Below the pieces are notes generated by a model that saw only the letters and a list, made by a program, of their open reading frames with translations, was not told where the DNA came from and did no database searches. A program made the position numbers and the translations under genes. Shown in pieces: positions 20,948-34,435 of a stretch of DNA of 64,000 nucleotides; within the stretch, counting starts at the first letter, position 1; each line of letters starts with the position of its first letter. Source of the DNA: Atriophallophorus winterbourni (taxonomy: Eukaryota > Platyhelminthes > Trematoda > Plagiorchiida > Microphallidae); NCBI GenBank assembly GCA_013407085.1, contig JACCGJ010005102.1:1-64000 (forward strand). The letters run 5' to 3'.

Positions 20948-23472
20948 TGATCAAAACAACGTCCTGATCATGGGTGACTTTAATCTCCCGAATTTACTAA
21001 AAAGCGAGATTCCACCGGTGAACTCTCTTGATCATCTATTCTACAAAATGTTCAACGAACTTCCTTTATTCAACCACATCTCAAGCACCACTCGCTTCAG
21101 AGGCACAAACACACCGTCCATTCTCGATCTTGTTCTGACGAGCGAGGAAAATGTCATCGAGGATATCCGTTATGAAGCACCTCTTGGAAAGAGTGATCAT
21201 GTAGTCATTGTTTTCGACTATATATCTGAAGCGATAAGAGCAAGTGATGCTCAGAAGTTGATAAAAAAAATCGATACGGTTGCATTATCAATGTCTCTTC
21301 AAGAAGTCACCGACTGGGCACCGATTAGCACTGATTCCAACAATGCTGGTCATCGATACTTCAGAAAATCAACCGAAAAATAGAACTCCACTCAAAATAT
21401 GGTTCAAAACAACTGAAAAAAGGATTCAAATTCGTGATCCGGAGTCGAACACGGAAATGGATAAAGGTGAGAAACTGTGCGTGGAGAAGCCACATACTGC
21501 ATTCAACACCTGAATCTTGGGAATCTTACCGTTTGTTGGGGAACAAAGTTACTAAACTTGTCAAGGAGGATAAAGAAAAGTATCAAATGAATCTGATGGA
21601 TAAAATTGAACGAAATTCGAAGCTCCTCTTCCAGATCGTGAACAGAAAGGCCAGAGTAAAGCCAGGTGTTTCCGCTTTACTTACTACATCTGGAACTACA
21701 TCCACAGCTCTCGAAGCCGCTAACGAACTCGCTCAATTTTACTCTAGAGTGTTCTACCCTAATGAGCGCGTATCCTACAACATACCTGCATTCAGGTCGC
21801 AGAATACAATACACGAAATCGTTGTGAAACCCGAGAGTGTCCTGGTAAAGCTTCGCGGGTTAAATACAAAGAAATCCCCGGGTGCTGATTAAATAACACC
21901 ATTCATCCTAAAGCAATGCGCCCATGCTCTATTCTCACCACTCTCTGAACTTTTCAACCTGTCCTTGAGTTGTAGCACGGTTGCTAATGACTGGAAATGT
22001 GGACTAATCACTCCGATATACAAAGGAGGGAACCGATCTGATGCGTCTAACTACAGACCAGTCACGTTGTTGCCAGTGGTCTCTAAAGTTCTCGAACGAC
22101 TTGTGGCCGACGAACTTATCAAACACTTGGAACAAAATGAGCTTCTTTCCATCGCACAGCACGGATTCAGGACAAGACACTCCTGTCTCACCAATCTTCT
22201 CATAACTCTTGATAATTGGACTCGAGCCGTGGACGATGGATGCCCTATCCATGCGTGTTACTTGGATATGTCTAAAGCTTTTGATCGTGTTAACCACAGC
22301 ATACTGCTACAAAAATTGGAGCAGCTCGGGGTATGCGGCAGATTATTGCCCTGGATAAAGGACTACTTGACTGGTAGAGTTATAAGGGTTAGAGTTGATG
22401 GGGCACTATCCAGCCCAGTAGAAGTTACAAGTGGCTTACCTCAAGGCTCAGTCTTGGGGCCAATACTCTTCCTCGTGTACGCGAATGATATACCTGAAAT
22501 CGTACGCAGAAAAATCATTTTATTTGCGGATGACATAAAGTCTGGACTAGCATACGCACCATAGAAGATTGCGAAATTCTGCAAAAAGACCTCGAAGCAC
22601 TTCATAACTGGTCCTTGCGGAACTGCTTACCATTCAACATCCAAAAATGTAAAATGTTGAACGTCGGTAAATCATTCGAATTCACATACTCTCTGGGATC
22701 TCAGCAACTTTCATGGGTTACTGAAGAGAAAGACCTGGGCGTGTGGATTAGCAGTAACCTGAAGTCTTCACGGCTCTGTTCTGTTGTATACAAAAAGTCC
22801 TGCCAAATCTTAGCATTGCTCAGAAGGATCTTTGTTCGTTTCTCAAAGCAGATACTCCCACGTATAATTAACACCTATATCAGACCAACAATGGAGTATG
22901 CTGTTCAAGCATGGTCCCCATGGTTACAAAAGGACATGACCTTGCTGCAACGGGTATACCACCGCGCTACAAAAATGGTGACCGGTCTATACAACAGGCC
23001 ATACGAGGAGCGGATTGCAACACTAAACCTCTTTGACTTTTCGTACCGTCGTCTCAGGGGTGACTTGATCCTGCTTTTCAATATTCTGCATACAGTGGAT
23101 CACCCACTCGAACACCTGTTTCATCGGCAAGAAGCACGTGGTAGCAGATCGCATGGATACAAGTTAATTATTCCACACTCCAGATCAAATTGTCGAAGGT
23201 TTTTCTTTGCTGTCAGAGTCTGTTTTCTATGGAACTCCCTGCCCCCACATATCATTTGCGCAACAAGCCTGAACATGTTCAAGGCTGAACTTGACAAGTA
23301 TATGTTGACCAAACCCAACCTTGCACCTGAATACACGTGCTGACTTTCCATGTGTATAAAACATTTGTGTTGTTTTCATGAATTCCCTATATTTTTTAAT
23401 CTGTGGTTACTGTAAAGTATTTACTTTTTGGACCATTAAAACTTTGAATTACTTTGAATTACTTTGAATTTG
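20948..23472 (+). mobile_element. CR1-like element, 5'-truncated, endonuclease end to 3' terminus
   Basis: It begins in the endonuclease at VLIMGDFNLP (20966) and includes LDLVLTSEENVIEDI and SDHVVI. RT follows: WKCGLITPIYKGGNRSDASN (21990-22050), HACYLDMSKAFDRVNHS, GLPQGSVLGPILFLVYANDI and LFADDIK (22520-22545), then RPTMEYAVQAWSPWLQKDM and FFAVRVCFLWNSLP. The stop is near 23343. The 3' end at 23472 carries three copies of ACTTTGAATT after TTTTTGGACCATTAAA. Frameshifts at about 21380-21430 and 22545-22615, and a stop at 21891, make it inactive, but it is little decayed. Confidence 0.9.
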
Positions 23473-24659
23473 TGAGATAAATTTTTACGTTTGGCACAAT
23501 AGCTTCTTCTCACAAACCTACTATGTAACTGATCTCAATGTAGAGCGTGTGCTGAAAATGATTGCAAACACAGACTTTTCAAGTTAATGCGTTTGACCGC
23601 ATCCGTATGAGTAGAGTTTGTTCGAATAATTAATCAGGTTTACTTCGCCAAGCTTATTTGGTAAGCGTATTAGAACTGATCGGATGATAAGCGGACATAT
23701 TGACTGTATTCTATTTAAACTCTTAGCTATATTAGTGGATGTAGTTGTGGTCAAATGCAAGTGATTTTCGCACGTGATGTAAATGCATGCACGTATGAGG
23801 TCACACACTTTAATTACCTGCTCTGAAGACGAGCGCCAGATTTTAGCTTGACCGATCTGCGCTCCTCGTTCACTGTATTCACGCCAGATTTAGCAATCTT
23901 AAATGTTTCAACAGAGAGGTGTTCGATAAATGGCTCCATCAGTCACCTAACCATTTCTGCTTTATCATGATTAGGCCGAAAATGAATACCGCTAATGCTG
24001 GATCCCAATTGAAGGAGTCCTATTCTTTCTTGTTTCTTGGATGTTTTCATTTGCGTTACTTATGCTCTTTTATAGGGCCGACTTTGTCATATATTAAAGT
24101 TTGGTCATTGTTTGAAATAATTTTTATAAGTGAAGTTCGTTTATTTGAGGGTTGCCTATATTAGATCTGCATCAATATTGAACAACGTATTCGAAATTTT
24201 TCAAGGGTGTCTTTTATGAGCGCTCTGTTCAAGATTCTAATTATAGCTTATATGTTCATATTTGCCCTTATTGTACAAATCTGGCTCCGAAAAAATGTTC
24301 ACGACAATTATCTGGCAATGCTGGGATGCAAGGTTCCAAGTTCTCAGCAAAACTGAACTCCAAACGCTTGTTTTGGGTATGCTGATATGCCTCATACAAT
24401 CGCATCCAAATTAATCAAATATCACATCTGCTCTTAACAACACAATGAAAAAGTATCTTTCTTCAATGTTCTAAGGAAAGCCCGGTGAACGTCGGATCAA
24501 AGGCTTGCCGCCAAGTTGGAATTGATCTCTTGCGTTTTCATCGGTGGATTTATGCATAGTATATAGAGAGCTCATTGATAAATTTGCTACCCATTAGGAA
24601 AATATTTAAGCAAAACTGAAACATAATTTCAATAAATTTTTAAGCGAAAAATTTATATT
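23473..24659. other. No recognised feature
   Basis: AT-rich non-coding sequence with no repeat from the other families recognised. Confidence 0.4.
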
Positions 24660-26232
24660 TGAATTTATGTTTGAATTCTTACGATCCAGATATTAGGCTG
24701 TTAATGAATTCCCCACATTTCGGTAAACCACGCTTACTGAAAATAACACTAAACGGTAAGAAAGATATGGTAATTGTAATTTTAAATTCTTATTTGCTAT
24801 GTGAGATTCCCGAGTGCAAAATCGAATCCACACCGATATACCCTGGTGGGAGAAAAATGACGTCTTGATGTTTGTAAGAAGAGCAACGAGCGCAGTCTAT
24901 TCCTTCTAGGCATTCCGGAGGCTGCCAATACGATGGGGGTTGTGAAACAACAACACGACTACAAACAGTGAATTTACATCGCAGAAACGATAGGAGCGCG
25001 GGCGTATGTTGTTGTGGGTATATTCAGGATACCCCGGTCATCAAATTATAAAGAGAATGGGCAACATCTTCTGAAGCTAACTCTCCTAACAAGTGCTATG
25101 GCAGACTTCTTCATAAATACTTGTTGACTACACAAAGGAAATATCCCCAGTGACGTCAGAATAAGCACATTGAATTCAGCCTTTGAAACACAAGCTTAAG
25201 AATTCTCGTGGAAAGATTCCGAAGACCCAAACTCAGAAAACAATTCAAAAGATAACAAAGGTCTGTCTCTCAGGGGGTCCTACCGGAGTTATTACACTAA
25301 TCTATAAAGGTGGTAGTCGTTCGGATAAGGCCAATTACCGCCCAGTGAAGTTCTTTTCAGTGTTTTCTAAAGTATTGAAACCCTTGTTATGAGAATGTTT
25401 TATCAGGCACATCTAATGCTTTCGGTCAAGTTTATCACCCCTTACTACTTTAGAAGCTGCAGGATATTGGCGTCACTAAATATCTACTACATGGATCACA
25501 AGTTATCTGTCTGAACGCCAAGTGAAAGTCAGATTAGATGGCGAAAGTTCCCGTACTATTGAAGCCACAAGCGGTGTCCCGCAAGGTTCAGTACTCGGTC
25601 CAATGCCATTCTTAACAAATATAAATGATCTAATTAAATTGGTACGATGTAAAATCTTTCTTTTCGCCGATGATATAAAAAATTGGATGAGGCTCAACTC
25701 TGTCGAGGATTGCTTAGTTTTACAAAAAACCTAACTAAGCTGCACCAGTGGTCACTTCAAAACTAGCTGCCATTCAACTTCCACAAGTGCCAAATGTTGC
25801 AAGTTGGGAAACACATCCCGTTCTCAAACGTACCTGACAGTTGCACAATTGAGTGGAATATATCGCAGAAAGCTCTCGGTATCTGGGTCTGTGGAAATTT
25901 GAAAAACAGCCTGCAGTGCCAGGCCGTCTATAAGAATGCGTGCAGCGTACTTGGCTTACTCAGACGAATTTTCGACCGTTTCCCACCGCACTCATTGTCA
26001 AACGTACTCAATAAATACAAACATTCCTTTGAGGAATATACTGCATAAGCTTGAACACCATAGATGGAAAAAAGATATCTCGCTACTCGAAAGGTTTAAA
26101 CATAAGGCAACGAAAATGGTTCCTGGTTTGCATAATGTAACCTTTGAGCATCGACTGACTAGACTTGGATTGTGCATTCTCGAGCGAATCCGAGTGCATC
26201 CGATTTGACCTTATCCTGATATATCGAATAAT

Positions 26233-26247
26233 ACACATGGGGTCACA
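26233..26247 (+). repeat. Target-site duplication, left copy (15 bp)
   Basis: ACACATGGGGTCACA, identical to 27049-27063. Removing the sequence between restores the CR1 reading IIHMGSHLLRHLF. Confidence 0.88.
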
Positions 26248-27048
26248 TATATTGGTTCAACCATTGTGAATAACCTCTCGCTAGACACGGAAATTGATAA
26301 GCGAATTGGCAGAGCAGCTGTCATTCTGTCCCAAATAAACTCTCGTGTTTGGGGTAACAGTAAGCTGACGGTAATGACGAAGATGATGGTATACAGCGCG
26401 TGTGTACTAAATGCTTTACGGTACGGCAGTGAAACCTGGACCACCCACGCAAGACACGAACGGAAGCTGAATACTTTCGATCTACGAAGCATACGTCGTA
26501 TCTTGAACATATCGTGGATTGACAGGGTGACTAACACTGAAGTGCTTTCCAAAGCTGGTCTACAGAGCATGATTACCCTATTGCGACAGCGCCGCCTGCG
26601 GTGGCTTAGTCATGTCTACAAAATGGAACATGGTCGTATTCCGAAATATCTACTCTATGGTGAGTTACGATTAGGAAGTCGACCATTGGGCAGACCACAC
26701 TTGCGGTAAAAAGACGTTTGCAAAAGAGATATGAAAGCTCTTGGCATTGACCCGGCCAGTTGGGAAGAACTTGCTCTTGACCGCTCACATTGGATACATT
26801 GTGTAAAACGTCGTCTGCAAGCTTGGGAGAAGCAGATACAGCTCTTGTCTGCTGAACGCAGATCACGCCAGCAGCGTTCAACTGATGCAATACAACCGAG
26901 TTCTGATTTTCGTTGCCAGCGCTGCGGGAGAGATTGTTCGTCCCGAATCGAACTGTTTAGTCATTCAAAAAGCTGTAAAACATGAAAATTTATTCGATTG
27001 TAATGTACATCCATGATCGAGATCGACCGAAGGAGGCCAACATCAACA
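26248..27048 (+). mobile_element. RTE-like non-LTR element, 5'-truncated insertion
   Basis: It encodes the C-terminal part of an RTE-like polyprotein. After NNLSLDTEIDKRIGRA come VLNALRYGSETWTTHARHE, RRILNISWIDRVTNTEVL, RRLRWLSHVYKMEHGRIPKY, GRPHLR, KALGIDPASWEELALDRSHW, and a finger with C-x2-C ... H-x4-C spacing (CQRCGRDCSSRIELFSHSKSC). One in-frame TAA sits at 26707. The element ends in a GACCGAAGGAGG motif and an AAC-rich tail. A perfect 15-bp target duplication proves insertion into an existing CR1 copy. Confidence 0.9.
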
Positions 27049-27063
27049 ACACATGGGGTCACA
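27049..27063 (+). repeat. Target-site duplication, right copy (15 bp)
   Basis: ACACATGGGGTCACA, directly after the AAC-rich tail of the RTE-like insertion. It pairs with 26233-26247. Confidence 0.88.
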
Positions 27064-27639
27064 CCTACTCAGACACCTATTTACGACTGGTTCCAATCTC
27101 GCAGTCACAATCTGACCATTCAAATATCATATTTCCGATTAAACTGCAGCATTAACTTTTACGCAGTCAGTATATGCTTTCTGAGGAACATTTTACCGCC
27201 AGAAATTGTTAACTCACAAAATGAAATTATCTTCAAACAAACGTTATGATCTTTTATGTTGAATAACACTGTGTTAGCCACAATTTACTGAAATCCCTCA
27301 GTATTTCTATTTTACATACATACCTGGAAAAACAAATTTACCCACGCATATTTCCGGTCGAAATTTCCTCTCTCCATGACATAATTGAAAACACTTTTGC
27401 TCCCCCGTCGAACAACATGGACGCAAACTCGAAAGTACAATTTGTTAAACTTTTATACGTATATCCTATGTTATCGTTCAGCTTCTTGCTTTATTCAATA
27501 TAAATCTTCAATCTTGAATCTTGACACAACACCTTTGCCAATCAAATAATTTTGAGCCAGTTTTCGCAAACGTATCTGTGAGTTCTGCAAACAGTTTTAA
27601 GATAAAATGAAGAATTTAATATTTTATTCGTAATTTAAG

Positions 27640-27990
27640 CTCCAAGTTAATGCCACAGACTCGGAGAAATAAAATCACAATAGCTTTACCACAACTCTGT
27701 CCTCGACATGTCTGAATTGTCAATCGATTTCGTGCTAAACGTTTCTGTTCAAGTTCTCGCCAATTTTGGATTCTTTGACCAACCGTGATCAATTGCATTT
27801 CGTTCGATAATGGCTGACGTTTTTCATCTCTTCATACTCCAGAAACCTGAATGTTTTACGGGTTCACGAAAATTGTGGTCGTTCGTTTAGGCGCTTTCTG
27901 CTTACGTGTTGTCTCGGAAGGTTGTGTTCTCTATCTCACCCGAAGCTTGTGATTGACAATCATCGCGAATGCACTTTTTATTTCCACATT
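27640..27990. repeat. Dispersed repeat, family E
   Basis: It shares CAATCGATTTCGTGCTAAAC, TCGTTCGATAATGGC and CACCCGAAGCTTGTG with 61985-62230 and 63055-63290. No coding potential is recognised. Its origin is unknown. Confidence 0.6.
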
Positions 27991-28039
27991 GCTTTGATAT
28001 ATTCGATAAAAATTAAGAGTTGTCTAATTGTAATGCAGG

Positions 28040-28735
28040 AGAGCATTACAAAACATCAGGTGTGATACAAGAAAGTGTCAATATAAAAATCAGTCTAGGC
28101 CTGATGCCAAGTGAGCAAAGCCGAAACACATACAATGAGGGCCAATGTTCTTTAGTGAGTACATCATTAAGATGATGAGTCCAAGTTAAGTTAACGGAAA
28201 TGGAGACTTCTAAATAACTGACAACCTTTTCTTTAGTAAACAATATGGATTTAATTGTAAATCGTTGTAGATTGCTAAACAAAGCATCACTGTTGTCACT
28301 ATGCAGATTGGTGAACACAAATTCTACACAATCATCCGGAATTAAATACAAGCTTCACTCTTCAGACCACGTAGTAATTTAGTTTAATGATGTCACATCG
28401 GTATCTCAAGAGATGTTTCTGAGTACAACACACCTAATGACTATATTATCAGCGTATTTGAAACTAAAAGTTTAGGTCTGTTGCGGAGAGTTGATAAGTG
28501 CATTGAAATTACGAATAGAGACAGCATAGCACTGTAAAGGACTCCTTTCACAGCCAATAGCAAAGAAAAAGTTAATCTGCTGAGTTCCATGTATTGAGAT
28601 TTATCCCTAAAATATCCACATATCCGGATGACGATGCTTTATGGAATACGATGCGTTTTCAGCAGCTGTACGAATTGTGCACGACCTACGATGAAGAATC
28701 ATATTATACCACGAGCTTTTGACAAGCTCATGCAA
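28040..28735 (-). mobile_element. Degenerate RT of a second CR1-like lineage
   Basis: On the minus strand a frame at 28351-28046 reads SVNLTWTHHLNDVLTKEHWP and CSLGIRPRLIF, matching the CR1 thumb block (LGVxIxxNLxWxxHxxxV ... LGIxPxLxxxxY). Upstream minus-strand sequence (28735-28400) holds decayed parts around the YxDD region. It is more diverged than the other CR1 copies. A related piece is at 44270-44560. Confidence 0.6.
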
Positions 28736-28736
28736 A

Positions 28737-28995
28737 ACTCTGTAACATCTTTCCCACAACACACATCTGCGCGCTCACCAACCCAAACTTAACCAACAGC
28801 AAAGCAGATTGAACTGCCGCAAATATGCGCATTCCGCCCTCAAAGTGCAATCATGGAACAGTTTACCTACTCACGTGGTACAATCTGAAACCATTGACGC
28901 TTTTAAAATCACTAGATGCGTTTTTACGTTTGACATTAATCATTAAAAATAAATTTGAAATATTTTACCGTCTCACCCGATGTACATTTTTGTGG
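28737..28995 (+). mobile_element. CR1-like 3' coding fragment
   Basis: Close to 20697-20940: CACACATCTGCG, GAACTGCCGCAAATATGC and AACAGTTTACCTACTC are shared in the same order. A 5'-truncated remnant. Confidence 0.75.
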
Positions 28996-29974
28996 GTCAT
29001 GGAAATGCTTAGTTTTTACCCGCATATCATCTATGAATAGATCTATGAATATCGAACTGCTTTTGATATGCGAATTAGTTGTCATCCTTGATAAAAGGAA
29101 ACTTCAGCTAACGAGAGTGAACTATGCTCTCCAGTTCGGCATTATCAGAAGAAATTCTTCGATAGTCCTATCTTTACTCGTCACATGAATCTCACCTGAT
29201 ATAGATGTCGAATGTCGATGGCAAGAAAGTAATCGATGGTTTCACTACCATCAGTTTGCTGAGCACGAACTTGCCTCTGTGGTCGTCAGGATTTTGGTCG
29301 TAAGGTTTAGCCGCTGCAGTTCCCCATAATGTAAGGAGTATCAAAATATTTTAATTTTCCGTGAATGTTTAGCAGCCGCAAGAGTTAAACATGTCTCGGT
29401 GATGTTAAAGAGCAGCGAGAAGCGAATGATCGATCTAGGAACACCAACCACAGTTGGCTAAGTGATTGCGACCCAGTTTGACCCTAGTGAAGGGGGAATT
29501 ATAATCGGTCAATCCGGTTGAAACGTTAATCAATGGTTCGTATAGTGGTGCATATTAAGTGTATTGAACGCCAGTATAATACCGAAATTTCACTGTAGGT
29601 CACATAAATGAGATGAGTTGTGAAAATGAGGCGAATACACAATATTCATGTAAAGACGTGCTCAGATACCTGGGACTTATTTTCTACTAAATGTATCAGG
29701 GTAGTTAACCTAATCAGCAATGAGAGTAAGGGTAGTATAGTGTTCTTTACATCAACGTGTAGGTTCTTCAAGCCATGAAACAGTGGTAAGGTAGTAAAAT
29801 AAATCCTCTCAAATGTTTACCATATATAGCGTGATATTTATATGCATACATTAAAAAAAGAACTATTATCATGACGAGAACTTGTATCGATTCTGTTTAC
29901 CGAAAAGCAAAGAATAAGAGCTGCAAAGGGACATCAGACATACTTCGTTGTATGCGGTTGAATAACAACCAACC
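28996..29974. other. No recognised feature
   Basis: No conserved domain or repeat from the named families is recognised here. Confidence 0.4.
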
Positions 29975-31745
29975 GAATTCAAATTCAATTTTAAATTCAA
30001 AGATTTATGGTTAAAAAAGTTAATACTTTACAACACCACTGGATGACGGTATTAATAAAACATGAAAAAATACAATAGTATAAAAGCAATAGAGAATATC
30101 AAATGTAAGGCTCACGAATGTTATTCTTTTGCATATGTAAGTCCAATTTCACTTTAAACGCCGCCAGGCAAGGAGAGTCCACCACATGTTGGGGTAGGGA
30201 ATTCCAAAGAAATATAGCACGTATGGCGAAAAAATGGCGCCGACAGTCAATACAGGAACTTGAGTCTTAAAGGGATAAGGTATGTTCGCGTGTCACTTTC
30301 CCTTCACACACATCAAGCAAGTGTTTTAGTGGGTGTCCTTCGGTAGACACAATTCTATAAGTCAGAATAATATCGCGTCGTATCCTCCTTTGGGTAAAGT
30401 CGCATAGACCCAGACGTCGCAATCTTTCGGTGTACGGAACATTGTGAAGACCCATCACTAACTTTGTTGCTCTATGATAGATTTTATCGAAGAGCGCAAT
30501 ATCCTTTCGCAGCCAAGGAGCCCAGACCTCTACCGCATACTCCATCGTAGGGCAAAGGTAGACATTCATTATCCTTGGTAACGTTACCAGAGAGAATCTT
30601 CCAAATATTCTTCGAAAGATACCCAACAATCTGTTTGCTCGTCGATATATGTTCTGACAGTGCGCTGTGCTCTTCAGGTTCCCGCTAATCCACACTCCAA
30701 GATCTTTTTCTAACGATCTCCATGCTAGGTTTTCAGTTCCCAATCGATATGTCCAAGGAACATTCTTGCCAAGATGGAGCATCTTACATTTCTGTATGTT
30801 GAATGACATGTCATTCATGGCCGCCCAATTCGACACGCTGTCCAAATCCGTTTGCAGTTTCTCACAATCCTCTGCAGAACTTATTGGCGTCCAAATTTTC
30901 ATATCATCCGCGAACAGGACCATTTTGGAGGATATGAGGGGGGGGTAAATCATTTATGTACAACAGAAAGAGGAGCGGGCCTAGCAAAGACCCTTATGGG
31001 ACTCCACTGGTGTTTTTTAACGTTTGGGATAGCGCTCCGTTAACTTTAACTCGGGCGTCGCGATCTGACAGATAGTCGCACAACCATGAGAGGAGTGGAT
31101 CACATATTCCTAAACGCATCAGTTTTTGAAGAAGCAAATGATGATTAACTCTGTCAAAAGCTTTCGAAATGTCTAGGTAACAGACGTGGATGTAAGAACT
31201 TTTATCCATCTCATTTGTCCGGTCGTCTAACGTGAGGAGAAGATTTGTGAGACAAGATCGGTGTGATCGAAATCCATGCTGCGCTGGCGAAAACAAATTA
31301 TGCGATTCGAAGTGTGCAACTATTCTTTCCGAGACTATACGTTCCATGAGCTTAGCAATAACAGATAAAAGTGTGACGGGACGATAATTTGCAGCGTCAG
31401 ATCGGCAACCACCTTTGAAGATAGGTGTTATCACGCCGGACTTCCAATCTTTCGGTACAACTCCCTTAAGCAACGAATAGTTAAACAGGCTGGAGAGCGG
31501 TTCTCAAAGCTGACGGTGACAGAACTTGAGCACATCCGGTGTGATTCCATCCGCTCCTGGGGATTTTCTTATCTTTAGTTGGAGCAAATGACTTGCAACA
31601 ATCATTGGATTTATCGAAATATCGCACAACGTTTCGATTCCTGTTTCAATTGAATACTCAGAACGTTCCACTAAAACCTTTGGCACGAAGTGTAGTTCAC
31701 CAGTATCATTTTCTGACAAATAATTTGGGATCATTTGCTAACTGG
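29975..31745 (-). mobile_element. CR1-like element, 5'-truncated, RT nearly intact
   Basis: Minus-strand RT in order: SPGADGITPDVLKF (about 31565), WKSGVITPIFKGGCRSDAAN, HVCYLDISKAFDRVNHHLLL, a TSGVP box at 31000, LFADDMKIW at about 30905, EKDLGVWISGNLKS, and CPTMEYAVEVWAPWLRKDI. The frame breaks at a G run (30937-30946) near the GVPxGSxLGP box and at a TGA near 31503. The 3' UTR (29975-30240) is the same tail as at 12305-12522 and 48950-49130 and ends in an AATTTGAATT-like repeat. One of the better preserved copies. Confidence 0.9.
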
Positions 31746-32519
31746 GCCGCAATCTTACGTTTGAATTACTGACCTTGACTGTATATTTTCTCATGCAACT
31801 TGAAGGTAATTAATTAAATTCGTAAAAATATTATATTTTTAGTTGAAATGTTACATTTACTATTGAATAAAAGTTATTTTTCTCTTGTACAACTTTACAC
31901 AATAATTGAAATCTTACGTTATCGCAGTGAATTTAACATAGAACCTTTCTTCGTGAATCGTTTTGTCTAAGCGCAGATGAGGCATTCATTGTCAGAAATG
32001 AATAAAATTTCCCCATCAACCGAAATTTTACCAAGCATTTCCTGTGCTGCTAACAAGCAAATGCCACGATACCCATAAATCTTCATCAAACCGCAATGTG
32101 TTTCAGATCATGATGACATATTTAATCAATTCCCGTGTATCTTGACGCCAGCTGCATTTTCATGTACGAAAACTTTGCCGGCGAGGTTGTCGTTCTGTCA
32201 AGTTAGCTGTTGACACGTAATCTAATCGCCCATGTTTTGCGCGGATGTTTGACGAAAAGCAAAGATTTCGGTTCAAACTTTCAACAATGTTACTTGTACT
32301 AATTACTTTTGACAATATCTTCGTATTTCACAACTGTTTTATATTGTGATGTTAAGCGAAATATTTCTTAACGTTTTCGTCGTTATTCAACATTTGTTCA
32401 TCGTACGCAAAAAATAATCAATTTGACGGAATACATCAAAAATAATACCTGACTTAAAAAATTACACTTGGATAATGTGAAAAACATCCGTCCGACCACC
32501 GTTTTGGAGAGATACGACT
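31746..32519. other. No recognised feature
   Basis: AT-rich, non-coding. Confidence 0.4.
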
Positions 32520-33341
32520 TAATTCCTCCGACTAAATTCCACTATGGTATGGATTAATAGAAGTCTTAAGAATAGCATACAATGCGAAGCAGTGTACAAC
32601 CGAGCTAGCCGCATGCTAGGTATGCTTCGGCGTATTTTCGGACATTTTTCCAGTGAATCACTCCCCATGCTCATAAATAAGTATATTAACCCAGTGATGG
32701 ATTACTCAGTGCAAGCTTGGGCACTATGGCTACAAAAGGACATCAAGCTGTTTGAGAGGATTTATCACAGAGCTACCAAAATCGTTGGCTGTCTCCGTAA
32801 CCTACCATATAAGGATCGACTGGTTCATCTTAATTTGGATACATTGCCTCGCAGACGGGTTCGATTTGATATAATCTAACTTATAAAATTATGAAGTTAA
32901 AGATGCACCCTCTGAGGCATCTATTTCGCCTCTGCTCAAGCCATGTCACACGTACTTACCCACTGGCAAATGATATTCCACATTCTCACCGGAACTGCCG
33001 TCAGTTCTTCTATTCGGTGCGCGTTTGTTTTTATGGAACTCCCTACCGTCAGATGTTGTACAATTATCTAGTGAAAGGATTTTCAGGAACAAATTGGATA
33101 TATTTATGCGTAGTAATTCCACCCTACATCTCGTTTATATAACATGATCTTTATGCAAACGAATATTTTTTCCAACATACCGCGACAATACATGATATTT
33201 TTTTAACTACAAAACTGTCTATCTTCCTAATGCCTCACTTTATTTTGTATATATATTTATTGTCCTTATACGAATATCCTGTGGTGTTTTACTGCTACGA
33301 GCTTTTTATACCATAAATTCTTGAATCTTGAATCTTGAATC
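32520..33341 (+). mobile_element. CR1-like element, 3' third
   Basis: It encodes VWINRSLKNSIQCEAVYNRA, MLRRIFGHFSSESLP, NPVMDYSVQAWALWLQKDI and the C-terminal CRQFFYSVRVCF block with a stop at 32877 and shifts. The 3' end has ACCATAAA followed by ATTCTTGAATCTTGAATC, a different terminal repeat from the ACTTTGAATT type. Confidence 0.85.
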
Positions 33342-33599
33342 TGTGGTACACAAGTAAAATGTGATCCTTTATAGTGAACACTGATAGCAAATGTACTTAG
33401 CATAGGTAATGTTAGCAGGCTAAATCAAGCTAGTGAGGAATACAATGAAAATAAATAAATAGTCTTAATATATGCTGATGCGTGCATTGGCCCACATTTG
33501 ATTGAATGAAAGAAGTATTAACCGGCTATAGGTGGACGAGGTTTTTTGCGGCTATCAGAAAACAAAACAACAGGCAGATACACTGAGCTACGGTATATC
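33342..33599. other. No recognised feature
   Basis: Short non-coding interval between the CR1 end and a PLE fragment. Confidence 0.4.
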
Positions 33600-33975
33600 T
33601 AGTATTATCAAAAAAACAACCAGAAAGGATGAACCTCACGCGAGCTGAACAACAAGCACTCCATAAATTGCGAAAAGAAGAGGAAATAGTGATCACTAAG
33701 GCAGATAAAGGCAAAATAACCGTGATTCTTTCTGAAAGTGATTATAGAGATAAGGCCGAGTCACACATTGCTGAATGTCCGTATCAGGTTATTGACAACC
33801 GTATAGCTACGACCATTATTAATAAACCGTAAAAGGGTTGTTTCAAGATACCTGCGATGAAGTAATGAAAACCTTGGTCTAAGATTATGGTTCATGCTCT
33901 ACCCAAAATCTGCTCAGACAGCCAGGATCTATGGACTTTCGAAGATACATAAAATAGGTCTCTGATTCAGATTCG
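33600..33975 (+). mobile_element. Penelope-like element fragment (RT N-terminal part)
   Basis: An open frame reads LTRAEQQALHKLRKEEEIVI, TKADKGKITVILSESDYRDK, matching the PLE at 39431 (YAERKVIKQLKNDQNIVILP, ADKGRMTVVMDKADYIEK). After a shift, ARIYGLSKIHK matches the YGLPKxHK box. It ends where the full-length CR1 begins, so CR1 appears to have landed in it. It is more diverged than the PLE at 39431. Confidence 0.75.
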
Positions 33976-34435
33976 TGACGTGACGTGCGGTTGGATTAAT
34001 TTTGACCTCCGATATTTTTGGATATAACTTTCTTGGTTTTCATCCGATCGGTTTGATTTTTGGATATCTATCTGAAAGCTTGCTACGTCGGATCTATTCA
34101 TACAAGAATCATCCATCTGCGACGTGTCGTTCTTTGTGTACGTCAACCGTGGATTTTCTACAGTTTGTTCGTTTATTTGAATCGCTTTTGTGTTTCTGCT
34201 GTTCGATTACCCCATCGGTGTTTACCACTGTCGGGAACTACTCGGAGAAATGCACAACGTGATATCAAATTCACGCCAAAAATCTCAAAGGGAATCTGGC
34301 AAATTAGCAGCTAAATCGAGTGACGAAATTTTCCGACAACCCGTCATTTTCCGTCAACGCCCAATACCACACAAACCAACCGCAGCCGTATCGATTTTTG
34401 TGCTCTGATTTGTACTTTTGGTTGACCCCGTTAAC

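Larger units (their letters stand above)
24660..27522 (+). mobile_element. Degenerate CR1-like element split by an RTE-like insertion
   Basis: It starts within ORF1 (FGKPRLLKITLNGKKDM at 24719-24770, like the ORF1 of the full-length CR1 at about 35310). It skips the endonuclease and resumes in RT at GVITLIYKGGSRSDKANYRP (25286-25345). After another gap come GVPQGSVLGP (25576) and LFADDIK (25660). Near 26230 RT reads LILIYRIIHMGS, is interrupted by the insertion 26248-27048, and continues at 27064 as LLRHLFTTGSNL. The 3' end near 27522 has AATCTTGAATCTTGA. Internal deletions and stops make it a fossil. Confidence 0.8.
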
